64,000 bases of DNA. Origin: Rhodoferax sediminis (GTDB lineage Bacteria; Pseudomonadota; Gammaproteobacteria; Burkholderiales; Burkholderiaceae_C). The stretch is taken from the NCBI RefSeq assembly GCF_006970865.1, contig NZ_CP035503.1, positions 62,001 through 126,000 on the forward strand. Reading direction: 5' to 3'. The notes beneath the pieces are model-generated. The model saw only the letters and a list, made by a program, of their open reading frames with translations. It ran no database searches and was not told the origin of the DNA. The translations under genes and the position numbers were made by a program. Of this stretch, positions 31,793 through 39,800 are shown piece after piece. The first letter of the stretch is position 1, and each line of letters begins with the position of its first letter.

Positions 31793-32314
31793 ATGAAGCG
31801 TTCCATGCAAAAGGTTCAAAAGGGTTTCACCCTGATCGAGTTGATGATCGTCGTGGCGATCATCGGTATTTTGGCGGCCGTGGCGTTGCCGGCGTACAAG
31901 GATTACACGGTAAAGGCGCGTATGTCAGAAGTGGTTTTGGCTGCGTCGCAGTGCCGCACATCCATCAGTGAGGCCGTGCAAACGATGAGCGTCAGTTCTG
32001 TAGGCACTGCAGACGGCTGGGGTTGCGAAGCAAACATCGCAGACACAGCTGGTGCAGGCCCCACGAAAATGGTGCAATCCGTCAGGACCAGTGCGAGTGG
32101 CGTGATTACCGTAAAACCGGATGCCACCGCTTTGGGCGTAACACTTGCGCCGGCCACCGACTTCCTCACACTCTCGCCCTTCAAAGACGTGGCTTTGACC
32201 ACCGCAATTGATGTGAGCGCTGCGAACAAAGACCAAGGTTCGCAAATCGCAGGCTGGAAGTGTCTGGGTTCTACGGCGCTGATCAATAAATACCTGCCTG
32301 GCTCCTGCAAGTAA
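31793..32314 (+). CDS. pilA: Type IV major pilin (PilA/PilE family)
   Basis: The 173-aa prepilin has the short positive leader [11 protein letters not shown] cut before [37 protein letters not shown], with Glu at +5 and the hydrophobic assembly helix. C-terminal cysteines ([18 protein letters not shown]) give the usual disulfide loop. AAGGAG lies six bases before the ATG. It is the fibre subunit of type IV pili used for twitching, adhesion and DNA uptake. Downstream TfpX/Z-like and PglL genes suggest that it is accessory-stabilised and glycosylated. A terminator follows directly. Confidence 0.95.
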   Translation: MKRSMQKVQKGFTLIELMIVVAIIGILAAVALPAYKDYTVKARMSEVVLAASQCRTSISEAVQTMSVSSVGTADGWGCEANIADTAGAGPTKMVQSVRTSASGVITVKPDATALGVTLAPATDFLTLSPFKDVALTTAIDVSAANKDQGSQIAGWKCLGSTALINKYLPGSCK

Positions 32315-32337
32315 TTCTTCTACGCCACATTTGCAAG

Positions 32338-32361
32338 AAGCCTCCTCGCGGAGGCTTTTTC
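32338..32361 (+). terminator. Rho-independent terminator after the pilin gene
   Basis: AAGCCTCC TCGC GGAGGCTTTTT: an 8-bp stem, a 4-base loop and a T-run, 24 bases after the stop codon. Confidence 0.85.
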
Positions 32362-32624
32362 GTCTCTATGTACCTCGCCACTATCCGCCAATTTTTGGGC
32401 TACGCATGCTTGGCAAGAAAATTTGAGCCAGATTCTAAATAGCCCTGATCTACTCAATCAAAGCTGACTCTAGCCCATGACTGTCAAACAATAGCCGCTA
32501 TTAAAAACGTAGTGATTCGGGGAAATAGGAGCCCAGGCGCCAATCATTTCGCCGGCAGAAGCATGCACGTAAAGCCGATTACCAGGCGCGAGGCGCCCAC
32601 CCTGAGAAAATACACCCCTCCACC
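32362..32624. other. Pilin/TfpX intergenic region
   Basis: No gene seen. AT-rich compared with its surroundings, probably holding the promoter for the accessory gene. Confidence 0.4.
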
Positions 32625-33389
32625 ATGCTGGCACGTTTGAACCTCCGCTCCCGCCTGCGCGCCGCGGGCCTGCATCTGCTGGTCTCCGCTGCATTCGCGA
32701 CCCTGGCCGCGACTCTCGTCTTCGACCTGTGGTACCCCGACGCCTACCGCCTGCTGGCGGGCGGGCGCGATCTGTTCCTTCTGGTCGTGTCGGTGGACGT
32801 GGTGCTGGGGCCGCTGCTGACCTTCGCCGTTTTCAATCCGGCCAAGGGCTGGCCGCACCTCAGGCGCGACCTCGCGGTGATCGGCCTGCTGCAACTCGGC
32901 GCCCTGCTCTACGGCTTGCATACGGTGTACATCGCGCGCCCCGTCGCACTGGTGTTCGAGGTGGATCGCCTGCGCGTCGTCGCGGCGGACGCCGTGTACA
33001 CGCCCGAACTGCCCCAGGCGCTGCCGCAATATCGCAGCCTGCCACTCACCGGGCCGTGGCTGCTCGCCGCGCGGGCGGCGCGCCCCGGTGAGGAGCGCAA
33101 CCAGGCCTTGTTCATGGCATTGGGTGGTGCCGACACGGGACAGCGGCCGCTGTTCTGGCAGCCGTACAGCGAGGCGCGGGACCGGGTGCTGGCCCGGTCC
33201 AGGCCGGTGGCCGTGCTGCTGGCGCACGACCCGGCCCACAGCGCCGACCTTGCCACGCGCTTGCGCGCATTCAAGCTCGACCCGCAGCAGGCTCGGTTCC
33301 TGCCGGTGATCGCGCGCGGCGACTGGGTCGCGCTGTTGCGCCCGAATGGCGAGGTGGCGGGTTTCGCGCCTTATGACGGGTTTTTTTGA
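32625..33389 (+). CDS. TfpX/TfpZ-family pilin accessory protein
   Basis: The 254-aa product has an N-terminal membrane helix (AGLHLLVSAAFATLAATLVFDLWYP), then AYRLLAGGRDLFLLVVSVDVVLGPLLTFAVFNPAKGW, a second and third hydrophobic stretch, LRRDLAVIGLLQLGALLYGLHTVYIARPVALVFEVDR, and a soluble C-terminal region. The phrases VSVDVVLGPLLTFAVFNPAK and RPVALVFEVDRLRVV are typical of TfpX/TfpZ proteins encoded next to group-specific type IV pilins and needed for their surface display. Start ATG at 32625. It overlaps the next small gene by 17 bases. Confidence 0.85.
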   Translation: MLARLNLRSRLRAAGLHLLVSAAFATLAATLVFDLWYPDAYRLLAGGRDLFLLVVSVDVVLGPLLTFAVFNPAKGWPHLRRDLAVIGLLQLGALLYGLHTVYIARPVALVFEVDRLRVVAADAVYTPELPQALPQYRSLPLTGPWLLAARAARPGEERNQALFMALGGADTGQRPLFWQPYSEARDRVLARSRPVAVLLAHDPAHSADLATRLRAFKLDPQQARFLPVIARGDWVALLRPNGEVAGFAPYDGFF

Positions 33390-33768
33390 GGGGCGATGGG
33401 GGCCGTCGAGGGGGCTTTCGCCGGCAGGCGGGCGGTTGTTGCGCGTGCCGCGTTGGGCCATGCTGTCGTTCACTGCGCTGCTCGGCGTGGTGTTTGTGGG
33501 CGTGGCCACGGATTACCTCAAGGCCGAGGACAACTACCGTACCCTGTGCATGGAGTCGGCGCGCATTGGCGTGGACCGCATCGTGACGCCGGTGCTCTTC
33601 CGCTATGCGCTGGCGGCCGGCCTGAATGGCCAGCCCGAGGTCGCGCGCGACACGCTGGCACGTATTTGCCGCATTCACGAGCCCAAGCGCTGTGTGGAGG
33701 CGCGTGAGGGCTGGGCGGCGCTGCAGGTTCGCTATCCACAATTGGCGGGGGTGGCTGCGCCGGAATAA
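33373..33768 (+). CDS. Small membrane-anchored hypothetical protein, 131 aa
   Basis: The frame from ATG 33373 overlaps the end of the TfpX/Z-like gene. It has a membrane helix (AMLSFTALLGVVFVGVATDYLKAE) and a soluble C-terminal half with three cysteines in the pattern YRTLCMESARIG...LARICRIHEPKRCVEAREGW. A later start at 33460 (MLSFTALL) is possible. The function is unknown; position suggests a role with the pilin accessory protein. Confidence 0.6.
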   Translation: MTGFFEGRWGPSRGLSPAGGRLLRVPRWAMLSFTALLGVVFVGVATDYLKAEDNYRTLCMESARIGVDRIVTPVLFRYALAAGLNGQPEVARDTLARICRIHEPKRCVEAREGWAALQVRYPQLAGVAAPE

Positions 33769-33954
33769 ATGGGGGCAAGAGGGAGGCGCGGGTACGACAG
33801 TTCGAGCGGCCACAATCTGCACGCTCTTGTTTTGATAGCTTATCGTGAAGACCGCATAAGGGCTTGACCCGTTTTATTTACCTGCTACGAGCCAGAAAGC
33901 CGCGCGATCCCGCGGCAACTATGGTGCCCGAGCCGGCTTGTCTTTCCCGGAATA

Positions 33955-33974
33955 ATGTAGTAACATGACTACAT
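33955..33974. promoter_or_regulatory. Palindromic operator of the YefM/VapC module
   Basis: ATGTAGTAACATGACTACAT has perfect 7-base arms (ATGTAGT/ACTACAT) 27 bases before the antitoxin start, where toxin-antitoxin complexes autorepress. Confidence 0.7.
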
Positions 33975-34000
33975 AAAGTATTCATTAATGAGGTGCTGTC

Positions 34001-34255
34001 ATGACCATCACAACCTTATCAAGCCGGGAGTTCAACCAGGCCGCAAGCGAGGCAAAAAAGGCAGCCAACAAGGGGCCTGTGTTCATCACAGACCGGGGCC
34101 GGCCAGCCCATGTGCTGATGAGCATGGCGCTTTATCAGCGCCTGACCGGCAGCCGCCAGAAGATTGCCGACTTGTTGGCCATGCCGGGCATTGAGGATGT
34201 TGAACTTGAGATTCCCCGTTTGCGTGACCTCGCACAGCCTGCGGACCTTTCCTGA
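34001..34255 (+). CDS. Phd/YefM-family antitoxin
   Basis: The 84-aa product reads TLSSREFNQAASEAKKAANKGPVFITDRGRPAHVLMSMALYQRLTG, the standard Phd/YefM DNA-binding fold, with a C-terminal toxin-binding tail (LLAMPGIEDVELEIPRLRDLAQPADLS). GAGG lies seven bases before the ATG. Its stop overlaps the toxin start (TGATG). It would neutralise the PIN toxin and bind the palindrome at 33955-33974. Confidence 0.93.
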   Translation: MTITTLSSREFNQAASEAKKAANKGPVFITDRGRPAHVLMSMALYQRLTGSRQKIADLLAMPGIEDVELEIPRLRDLAQPADLS

Positions 34256-34671
34256 TGTTTGTTCTCGACACCAACGTCGTGTCCGAGCTGCGCAAAATTC
34301 GCTCGGGACGCGCCGATGCGAACGTGGCGAAGTGGGCCGACAGCGTGGAGTCTGTGGACCTGTACTTGTCCGTCATCACGGTGCAGGAGCTGGAAATCGG
34401 CGTGCTGCTGGCAGAGCGCCGCGACCCGGCGCAGGGCGCGGTGTTTCGGGCATGGCTCGACAGCCATGTTTTGCCCGCGTTCGCCGGCCGTATCCTGCCC
34501 GTTGATACGGCCGTGGCACAGCGCAGCGCGAAGCTTCATGTACCTGATCCGCGCCCTGTCCGGGATTGCCTGATCGCTGCAACCGCGCTTGTGCATGGCA
34601 TGACCGTCGTCACCCGCAACGTTGCCGATTTTGAGCCGTGCGGTGTGCTGCTGCTCAATCCTTGGGAGTAA
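34255..34671 (+). CDS. vapC: VapC-type PIN-domain toxin
   Basis: The 138-aa product is a PIN RNase: MFVLDTNVVSELRKI (first Asp), VITVQELEIGVLLAERRD (Glu), PVRDCLIAATALVHGMTVVTRNVADFEP (Asp pair). These are the metal-binding acids expected of VapC, which cleaves specific RNAs. It forms an operon with the antitoxin just upstream. It is intact by sequence. Confidence 0.93.
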   Translation: MFVLDTNVVSELRKIRSGRADANVAKWADSVESVDLYLSVITVQELEIGVLLAERRDPAQGAVFRAWLDSHVLPAFAGRILPVDTAVAQRSAKLHVPDPRPVRDCLIAATALVHGMTVVTRNVADFEPCGVLLLNPWE

Positions 34672-34773
34672 CGGAATAACTTGAGGCGATGGGGCGGGCT
34701 GGACGGCTTGCGGGTGGCTCGCTGGATGAGCCGCAGCTGGCGAACGGGTTCCGGCAACGGATCGTTTGGGGTA

Positions 34774-35343
34774 TCAGGAATACCCCGCAGGATTCATCGC
34801 CTGCCAGCGCCAGGCGTCCTCGCACATGCGCACCAGGTCGTGCTCGGCCTGCCAGCCCAAGAGCGTGCGCGCCAGCGTGGTGTCGGCCCAGCAGGCGGCT
34901 ACGTCGCCGGCGCGGCGCGCCACGTGGCGATGCGCGATGGGGCGTCCGGCCACGCGCGCAAAGGTGTCGACCAGTTGCTGCACGCTGACGCCGGAGCCGG
35001 TGCCCAGGTTCACGGTGATGGAGGACTGCTGCTTTGCCAGGTGGTCGAGCGCCGCCAGATGGCCGCGCGCCAGGTCCATCACGTGGATATAGTCGCGCAC
35101 GCCGGTGCCGTCCGGCGTCGGGTAGTCGTTGCCGAAGATGCTTAAGGTTTCGCGCTGGCCCACGGCGACCTGGGTGACGTAGGGCATGAGGTTGTTGGGC
35201 ACGCCGCTGGGCGCCTCGCCGATGAGGCCGCTCACGTGCGCGCCGACCGGGTTGAAGTAGCGCAGGATCGCGACCTGCCAGTGCGGATCAGCGCGCTGCA
35301 GGTCGCGCAGCATGTCTTCGCAGACGAGTTTGGTGCGGCCGTA
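34774..35343 (-). pseudogene. galE: Truncated second copy of galE (3' part only)
   Basis: This stretch reads as the last ~189 residues of UDP-glucose 4-epimerase (...[21 protein letters not shown]...VRDYIHVMDLARGHLAALDHLA...AWRWQAMNPAGYS) and then loses homology abruptly at 35343, next to CAGTAATTGG. It is roughly 90% identical in protein to the same part of the intact galE at 36059-37102. The Rossmann domain and YxxxK catalytic site are missing, so it cannot be active. It marks one side of the HigBA insertion. Confidence 0.85.
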
Positions 35344-35347
35344 CAGT

Positions 35348-35368
35348 AATTGGGGTCAGATTCCAATT
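35348..35368. repeat. REP-like palindrome, left copy
   Basis: AATTGG-GGTCAGATT-CCAATT. The same element, with one base change, occurs at 36040-36060, so the HigBA genes are flanked by direct copies. The arms pair perfectly over six bases. Confidence 0.7.
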
Positions 35369-35395
35369 GTTTCATCTTGGTGTGATTGACATTGA

Positions 35396-35411
35396 GTAGT
35401 CTATAAACTAC
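35396..35411. promoter_or_regulatory. Operator/promoter palindrome of HigBA
   Basis: GTAGTCTATAAACTAC has 5-base arms (GTAGT/ACTAC) overlapping a TATAAA-like -10 element, 12 bases before the toxin start. Confidence 0.5.
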
Positions 35412-35422
35412 GATATGCCTCG

Positions 35423-35719
35423 ATGATCGAGATAAAACAAACGGAAATATTCAGGAAGTGGCGAACCCGACTCAAGGACGAACGGGCGCGCATCTTGATT
35501 GCATCCCGTCTGGACCGCCTCGCCTTTGGTCTTGCGGGCGATGCGGAACCCGTGGGGCAGGGAGTCAGCGAATTGCGTATCCACCATGGCCCCGGATACC
35601 GCATCTACTTCCAGAAACGGGGAAGCACGATCATTGTCCTGCTGTGCGGCGGTGACAAAAGCACGCAGGCGAAGGACATCAAAATTGCGAAGCGTCTGGC
35701 GGATGAATGGAGCGAATGA
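35423..35719 (+). CDS. RelE/ParE-superfamily toxin (HigB-like killer protein)
   Basis: The 98-aa product shows IFRKWRTRLKDERARILIASRLDRLAFGLAGDAEPVGQGVSELRIHHGPGYRIYFQKRGSTIIVLLCGGDKSTQAKDIKIAKRLADEW, the phage-Gp49-like/HigB killer protein pattern with the basic GYRIYF-LLCGGDKS-Q--DI-A core. These toxins cleave mRNA on the ribosome. The toxin gene precedes its antitoxin, the HigBA order. The ATG for the antitoxin lies immediately after its stop. Confidence 0.9.
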   Translation: MIEIKQTEIFRKWRTRLKDERARILIASRLDRLAFGLAGDAEPVGQGVSELRIHHGPGYRIYFQKRGSTIIVLLCGGDKSTQAKDIKIAKRLADEWSE

Positions 35720-35720
35720 A

Positions 35721-36014
35721 ATGACTGAAAAACTGACCACCTATGATCCCGCCGAGGATTTGACCTCTGACGAAGCGATGGCGCTCTTCATGGCCGAGGC
35801 GTTCCAGACGAATGACGCCGGCTACATCGCGCATGCGTTGGGGGTCGTCGCCCGGGCCAAAGGAATGACGCAAATTGCGGGGCAAACCGGGCTTTCCCGC
35901 GAGCAGCTTTACCGCTCCTTCAGCGAGAACGGCAATCCAACCCTGAAGACAACCTTGGCGGTCATGAAGGCCCTGGGCATCGAGCTGACTGCCAAAGTTC
36001 CGGCTGCCGCATAG
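35721..36014 (+). CDS. HigA-like antitoxin (addiction module antidote)
   Basis: From ATG 35721 the product is 97 aa: an N-terminal acidic segment (YDPAEDLTSDEAMALFMAEAFQTNDAGYIAHALGVVARAKGM) and an HTH (TQIAGQTGLSREQLYRSFSENGNPTLKTTLAVMKALGIEL). This is the classic antidote of the killer protein encoded one base upstream. It binds the toxin and the operator. Starts farther upstream in this frame lie inside the toxin gene. Confidence 0.92.
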   Translation: MTEKLTTYDPAEDLTSDEAMALFMAEAFQTNDAGYIAHALGVVARAKGMTQIAGQTGLSREQLYRSFSENGNPTLKTTLAVMKALGIELTAKVPAAA

Positions 36015-36025
36015 ATCAGCTCGCC

Positions 36026-36060
36026 CAGTAATTGGCAGTAATTGGGGTCAGACTCCAATT
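36026..36060. repeat. REP-like palindrome, right copy, with a partial tandem copy
   Basis: CAGTAATTGG occurs at 36026-36035 and again at 36036 leading into the full AATTGG...CCAATT element (36040-36060). The stop codon of galE lies in its right end, so the element supplies the last bases of the intact gene. Confidence 0.7.
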
Positions 36061-37102
36061 AACTTCCATACCCCGCAGGATTCATCGCCTGCCAGCGCCA
36101 GGCGTCTTCGCACATGCGCACCAGGTCGTGCTCGGCCTGCCAGCCCAAGAGCGTGCGCGCCAGCGTGGTGTCGGCCCAGCAGGCGGCCACGTCGCCGGGG
36201 CGGCGCGCCACATAGCGGTGCGCAATGGGGCGTCCCGTCACGCGCGCAAAGGTGTCGACCAGTTGCTGCACGCTGACGCCGGAGCCGGTGCCCAGGTTCA
36301 CCGTGATGGACCGCTGCCCGCGCGCCAGATACTCCAGCGCCGCCAGGTGCCCGCGCGCCAGATCCATCACGTGGATGTAGTCGCGCACGCCGGTGCCATC
36401 CGGCGTGGGGTAGTCATTGCCGAAGACGCTCAGGAACTCGCGCTGGCCCACGGCGACCTGGGTGATGTAGGGCATGAGGTTGTTGGGCGCGCCGCTGGGC
36501 GCCTCGCCGATCAGGCCGCTGGCGTGCGCGCCGACGGGGTTGAAGTAGCGCAGGATCGCGACCTGCCAGCGCGGGTCGGCCGCGAGCAGGTCGCGCAGCA
36601 TGTCCTCGCAGACGAGCTTGGTGCGGCCGTAAGGGTTGGTGGCGCTCAGCGGCGCGGTCTCGGGAATCGGCACCTGCTGCGGCTCGCCGTACACGGTGGC
36701 CGATGAGCTGAACACCAGACGGCGCAGATTAGCGCGCTCCATCGCCTGCAGCAGGCTGACGGTGCCCCCGACGTTGTTGTCGAAGTAGCGCAGCGGCTGC
36801 GCCACCGACTCGCCCACGGCCTTGAGGCCGGCAAAGTGGATCACGCTGGCCACGGAATGCCGCACGAAGACGCCGTCCAGCGCGGCGCCGTCGCGCACGT
36901 CGGCCTGCACGAACTCGAAGGCATCGCCGCACAACTGGCGCAGCCGCTCCAGCACGCGCACGCTGCTGTTGCTCAGGTTGTCGACGATGACGACCTTGTG
37001 CCCCGCCTCCATGAGCGTGACGGCGGTGTGCGAGCCGATGTAGCCGGCGCCGCCGGTGATGAGGATGGGAGGTGTCATGGGCGTTGTTTTCATCAATTCC
37101 AT
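36059..37102 (-). CDS. galE: UDP-glucose 4-epimerase
   Basis: The 347-aa product is full length. It interconverts UDP-glucose and UDP-galactose for surface polysaccharide or glycan synthesis. LITGGAGYIGSHTAV is the NAD-binding loop, SSSATVYG and NPYGRTK supply catalytic Ser/Tyr/Lys, and GVRDYIHVMDLA is typical. The likeliest start may be the ATG at 37078 (MTPPILITGG). A PglL ligase and pilin genes nearby suggest that it serves glycan supply. Its 3' third is repeated at 34774-35343 beyond the HigBA module. Confidence 0.95.
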   Translation of the reverse strand: MELMKTTPMTPPILITGGAGYIGSHTAVTLMEAGHKVVIVDNLSNSSVRVLERLRQLCGDAFEFVQADVRDGAALDGVFVRHSVASVIHFAGLKAVGESVAQPLRYFDNNVGGTVSLLQAMERANLRRLVFSSSATVYGEPQQVPIPETAPLSATNPYGRTKLVCEDMLRDLLAADPRWQVAILRYFNPVGAHASGLIGEAPSGAPNNLMPYITQVAVGQREFLSVFGNDYPTPDGTGVRDYIHVMDLARGHLAALEYLARGQRSITVNLGTGSGVSVQQLVDTFARVTGRPIAHRYVARRPGDVAACWADTTLARTLLGWQAEHDLVRMCEDAWRWQAMNPAGYGS

Positions 37103-37111
37103 AAATCCGGA

Positions 37112-37537
37112 TCAATGCTGCAGCCGGGCGGCAAAGGTCTCTGGCGAGATCACCCGTTGCGGCCCAGCCTTGTCTTGCAGCAGCAGTTTGTCGCCGGTCA
37201 CCAGCACCAGGTCGGCCCGGCTGGCGAGCAGGTCCCAGAGAAACTGGTCGCCCGGGTCCGGGGCCTGGGGCGCGGTGCCGGCGGGGGGCAGCACGATGGC
37301 GTGCCGGGCCAGGTCGGCCAGGATGGTGTCGACCTCCGCTTCCGACAGTCCATGGAGCCGGCACAGCTTGGGCCGCAGCAGCACCGCACGGTACTCCGCC
37401 AGCAGCGCTTCGGAGACCACGAAGGCGAACGTCGCAGCCAGCATGCCGTCGAGGATGCGGGCCACGGGCGAATCGGCGCGCGCGGTGAGCAGGCCGGCAA
37501 CGACCACATTCGTGTCGATGATGGCAAATTCGCTCAC
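37112..37537 (-). CDS. PIN-domain toxin, PIN_3 type
   Basis: The 141-aa product begins MSEFAIIDTNVVVAGLLTA and has FVVSEALLAEYRAVLLRPKL, DPGDQFLWDLLASRADLVLVTGDKLLL, with acids where PIN ribonucleases bind metal. The four-base overlap with the upstream RHH gene supports a toxin-antitoxin pair. It differs in subfamily from the VapC at 34255. Confidence 0.88.
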   Translation of the reverse strand: MSEFAIIDTNVVVAGLLTARADSPVARILDGMLAATFAFVVSEALLAEYRAVLLRPKLCRLHGLSEAEVDTILADLARHAIVLPPAGTAPQAPDPGDQFLWDLLASRADLVLVTGDKLLLQDKAGPQRVISPETFAARLQH

Positions 37538-37773
37538 GATGCGCGGCGCGACGCGCGCACTTCATCTTGTGCGAGGGTGAGCGCCTGCTCTTCGCTCAAC
37601 TGGCTGTGCGTACGAGCACGGCGCACCAGATCGAGTGCCTGTTCGCGCGACTTGATGCCATAGAAGTCGAGACTTTCGTCGATCAACTGGCCGATGGTTT
37701 TGTCGCGCTGGGCGGCGGCTTCCTTCAATGCCCGATAGCGGGATTCCGAGAGTGTGATGGTGAGGCGGCTCAT
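37534..37773 (-). CDS. Ribbon-helix-helix antitoxin
   Basis: From ATG 37773 the 79-aa product reads SRLTITLSESRYRALKEAAAQRDKTIGQLIDESLDFYGI, a CopG/Arc-type ribbon-helix-helix, followed by a charged tail likely to wrap the PIN toxin. The much longer frame running upstream would cross a perfect palindrome and the divergent ligase gene, so it is rejected. It should autoregulate at 37787-37806. Confidence 0.9.
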   Translation of the reverse strand: MSRLTITLSESRYRALKEAAAQRDKTIGQLIDESLDFYGIKSREQALDLVRRARTHSQLSEEQALTLAQDEVRASRRAS

Positions 37774-37786
37774 GTACAATTCTCGC

Positions 37787-37806
37787 ATTGGTGTTAAAGC
37801 ACCAAT
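37787..37806. promoter_or_regulatory. Palindromic operator of the RHH/PIN module
   Basis: ATTGGTGTTAAAGCACCAAT has perfect 7-base arms (ATTGGTG/CACCAAT), 14 bases before the antitoxin start and just ahead of the divergent ligase gene. Confidence 0.75.
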
Positions 37807-37837
37807 ATGATAGCATGCAACCTGACCACAATGCTCG

Positions 37838-39364
37838 ATGCAATCCATCCCGATTTTTTTCCTGATCGCCCTGCCCTGGCTCAATCCGTTTGCGCCCGGC
37901 CCGTCGCCGGCCGCGGTGCCGTTGCTGTTCTCGTGGGCCTGTGCCGCGGGTTTGCTGGTGCTGTGCAGCCGCCTCTCGAGCCGGGACTTTTGCGGGCGCC
38001 TGGTCACTACCGCCGCCTGGGCCTGGGTGGCGGCCGGCCTGGTCAGCAGCGTCATGGGGCTGTGCCAATACTTCGGCGCGGGCGCCAGCCTGCTGCCGTG
38101 GGTGAACCAGACCGAGCTGGGCGAGGCCTTTGCCAACCTGCGCCAGCGCAACCAGTTTGCGACATTGACCAACATGGCGCTGGCCGCGCTGCTTTGGCTG
38201 GTGGCAACGGGGCGTTTCGGTGCGCGCCGCGCGGGGCTGGCGTGGGGGGCGTGGATCGCGGCGGCGCTGCTGATGGCGGGCAACGCGGCGTCATCGTCGC
38301 GCACCGGGCTGCTGCAACTGGTGTTGCTGTGCGCGCTGGCCTGGCTGTGGGGCGGCTGGCGCCAGCCGGCCCTGCGCCGCGTCCTGTTGGCGGCCGTGCT
38401 GGCCTATGCGTTGGCCGCGGTGCTCCTGCCATGGCTGGCCGGCTTCGGGCTGTTCGGACACGACGCGCTTGCGCGCCTGCGCGCCGGCGACGAGCTTTGC
38501 GCCAGCCGCCTCACGCTCTGGTCCAACGTGCTGCAGCTGATCGCGCAGCACCCGTGGCTCGGCTGGGGCTGGGGCCAGCTCGCCTACGCGCACTACATCA
38601 CTTTGTTCGACGGCCCGCGTTTTTGCGCCATCCTGGACAACGCGCACAACCTGCCGCTGCAACTGGCGGTGACGCTCGGCATCCCGGCGGCGCTGCTCGT
38701 CTGCGGTGGCTTTGTGTGGTGGGCGTGGCGGCAGCGGCCCTGGGCTGAGGCCGACCCGACGCGTCGCATGGCGTGGGCGATTCTGGCGGTGATCGGGCTG
38801 CACAGCCTGCTCGAATACCCGCTGTGGTACGGGCCGTTCCAGATCGCGTTCGGCCTGTGCCTGGCGTGGCTGTGGCTGACGGGGGCGCGCCGGAATGTGG
38901 CGTCAAATCGGCCTGTAGCCCTTGGTGTATCAGCACAAGTAGCTATTGTTTCAGTAGCGATCACGGCATTGGCGGGGGTGCTGTACGCGGCCTGGGACTA
39001 TCACCGCGTGAGCCAGATCTACCTCGCCCCCGAGCAGCGCGACGCCCCCTACCGCGGCGACACGCTGGCCAAGGTGCGCGACTCAATGCTGTTCAGGAAC
39101 CCCGCGCGTTTTGCCGAACTCACCATCACCGAGCTGACACCGGGCAATGCGGCGCAGATGCGCGCGCTGGCCGGCCGCTTGCTGCACTACTCACCCGAGC
39201 CGCGCGTGATCGAAAAACTGATAGCGGCCGACGTGCTGCTCGGCCGCGATGAGGACGCGCAGTTCCATCTGGCGCGTTTTCGGGCGGCGTTTCCCAAAGA
39301 CTATGCGCAGTGGACGGCGGACGATGCCCGCCTGCCGCAAAAGCTGCGGGCTTTGGTACCGTGA
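37838..39364 (+). CDS. PglL/TfpW-like O-oligosaccharyltransferase (Wzy_C family)
   Basis: The 508-aa product has about ten to twelve membrane spans and the large periplasmic loop of Wzy/WaaL/PglL enzymes: NLRQRNQFATLTNMALAALLW, NAASSSRTGLLQL, HPWLGWGWGQLAYAHY...ILDNAHNLPLQLAVTLG (the conserved H-N) and SLLEYPLWYGPFQIAFGL. The ERDAPYRGDTLAKVRDS C-terminal part is periplasmic. Such enzymes move lipid-linked glycans onto pilin; the nearby pilin genes and galE support a pilin ligase. The first residues MQSIPIFFLIALPWLNPFAPGPS suggest the start is right. Confidence 0.85.
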   Translation: MQSIPIFFLIALPWLNPFAPGPSPAAVPLLFSWACAAGLLVLCSRLSSRDFCGRLVTTAAWAWVAAGLVSSVMGLCQYFGAGASLLPWVNQTELGEAFANLRQRNQFATLTNMALAALLWLVATGRFGARRAGLAWGAWIAAALLMAGNAASSSRTGLLQLVLLCALAWLWGGWRQPALRRVLLAAVLAYALAAVLLPWLAGFGLFGHDALARLRAGDELCASRLTLWSNVLQLIAQHPWLGWGWGQLAYAHYITLFDGPRFCAILDNAHNLPLQLAVTLGIPAALLVCGGFVWWAWRQRPWAEADPTRRMAWAILAVIGLHSLLEYPLWYGPFQIAFGLCLAWLWLTGARRNVASNRPVALGVSAQVAIVSVAITALAGVLYAAWDYHRVSQIYLAPEQRDAPYRGDTLAKVRDSMLFRNPARFAELTITELTPGNAAQMRALAGRLLHYSPEPRVIEKLIAADVLLGRDEDAQFHLARFRAAFPKDYAQWTADDARLPQKLRALVP

Positions 39365-39365
39365 G

Positions 39366-39524
39366 CTACGGATTGACGAAACTGCCCGACTTGCCGCCGT
39401 GCTTTTCCAGCACACGCACGTCGGTCATGGTCATGCCGCGATCCACCGCCTTGACCATGTCGTAGATGGTCAGCAGCGCGACCTGCACGGCGGTCAAGGC
39501 TTCCATGGAAACCGTTGACTGGCG
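39366..39524 (-). pseudogene. moaC: moaC 3' fragment (island boundary)
   Basis: The last ~50 codons read [44 protein letters not shown], the C-terminal part of cyclic pyranopterin monophosphate synthase from molybdenum-cofactor synthesis. Upstream of about 39522 the frame stays open but the residues ([17 protein letters not shown]...) bear no relation to MoaC, which needs ~110 more residues. The gene is therefore cut here and the rest must lie beyond the right edge, be lost, or exist elsewhere. Confidence 0.8.
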
Positions 39525-39800
39525 CGGGTTTGCGGCCTTCTCACGATTTTGAGCGTCCCACCGAATCGAATCAAAAACTTCAATCTTGTCCAACGCAGTT
39601 GGACAGAATTTGGACAGAAACCGAATGCTTCTGACCTGGTTTTTATTGTAGTCGCTCAAGGCGCGCTCAGGTCGGAGCCGGCGTGGCACATATATGCGCT
39701 CTTAGCGTTGGCCAACGTGCTCCCGCACCTATCACCCGGCCGGATCGACTTGAACGCGTCGCGTGCCCGCACGTCACTCTGGCCAAGAGGCCCGCCGGAG
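39525..39800. other. Left end of the defence island, no gene seen
   Basis: AT-richer than its left neighbours. It contains a short direct repeat TTGGACAGAATTTGGACAGA (39600-39620). It is the place to look for an attachment site. Confidence 0.4.

Noticed and set aside
37534..38304. Extending the RHH antitoxin to 256 codons
   Set aside because: The extension crosses the palindromic operator and the start of the divergent ligase gene and has low-complexity composition.
39600..39620. Short TTGGACAG direct repeat as a CRISPR-like or attachment repeat
   Set aside because: Only two units with tiny spacing; no array, and not enough to claim an attachment site.
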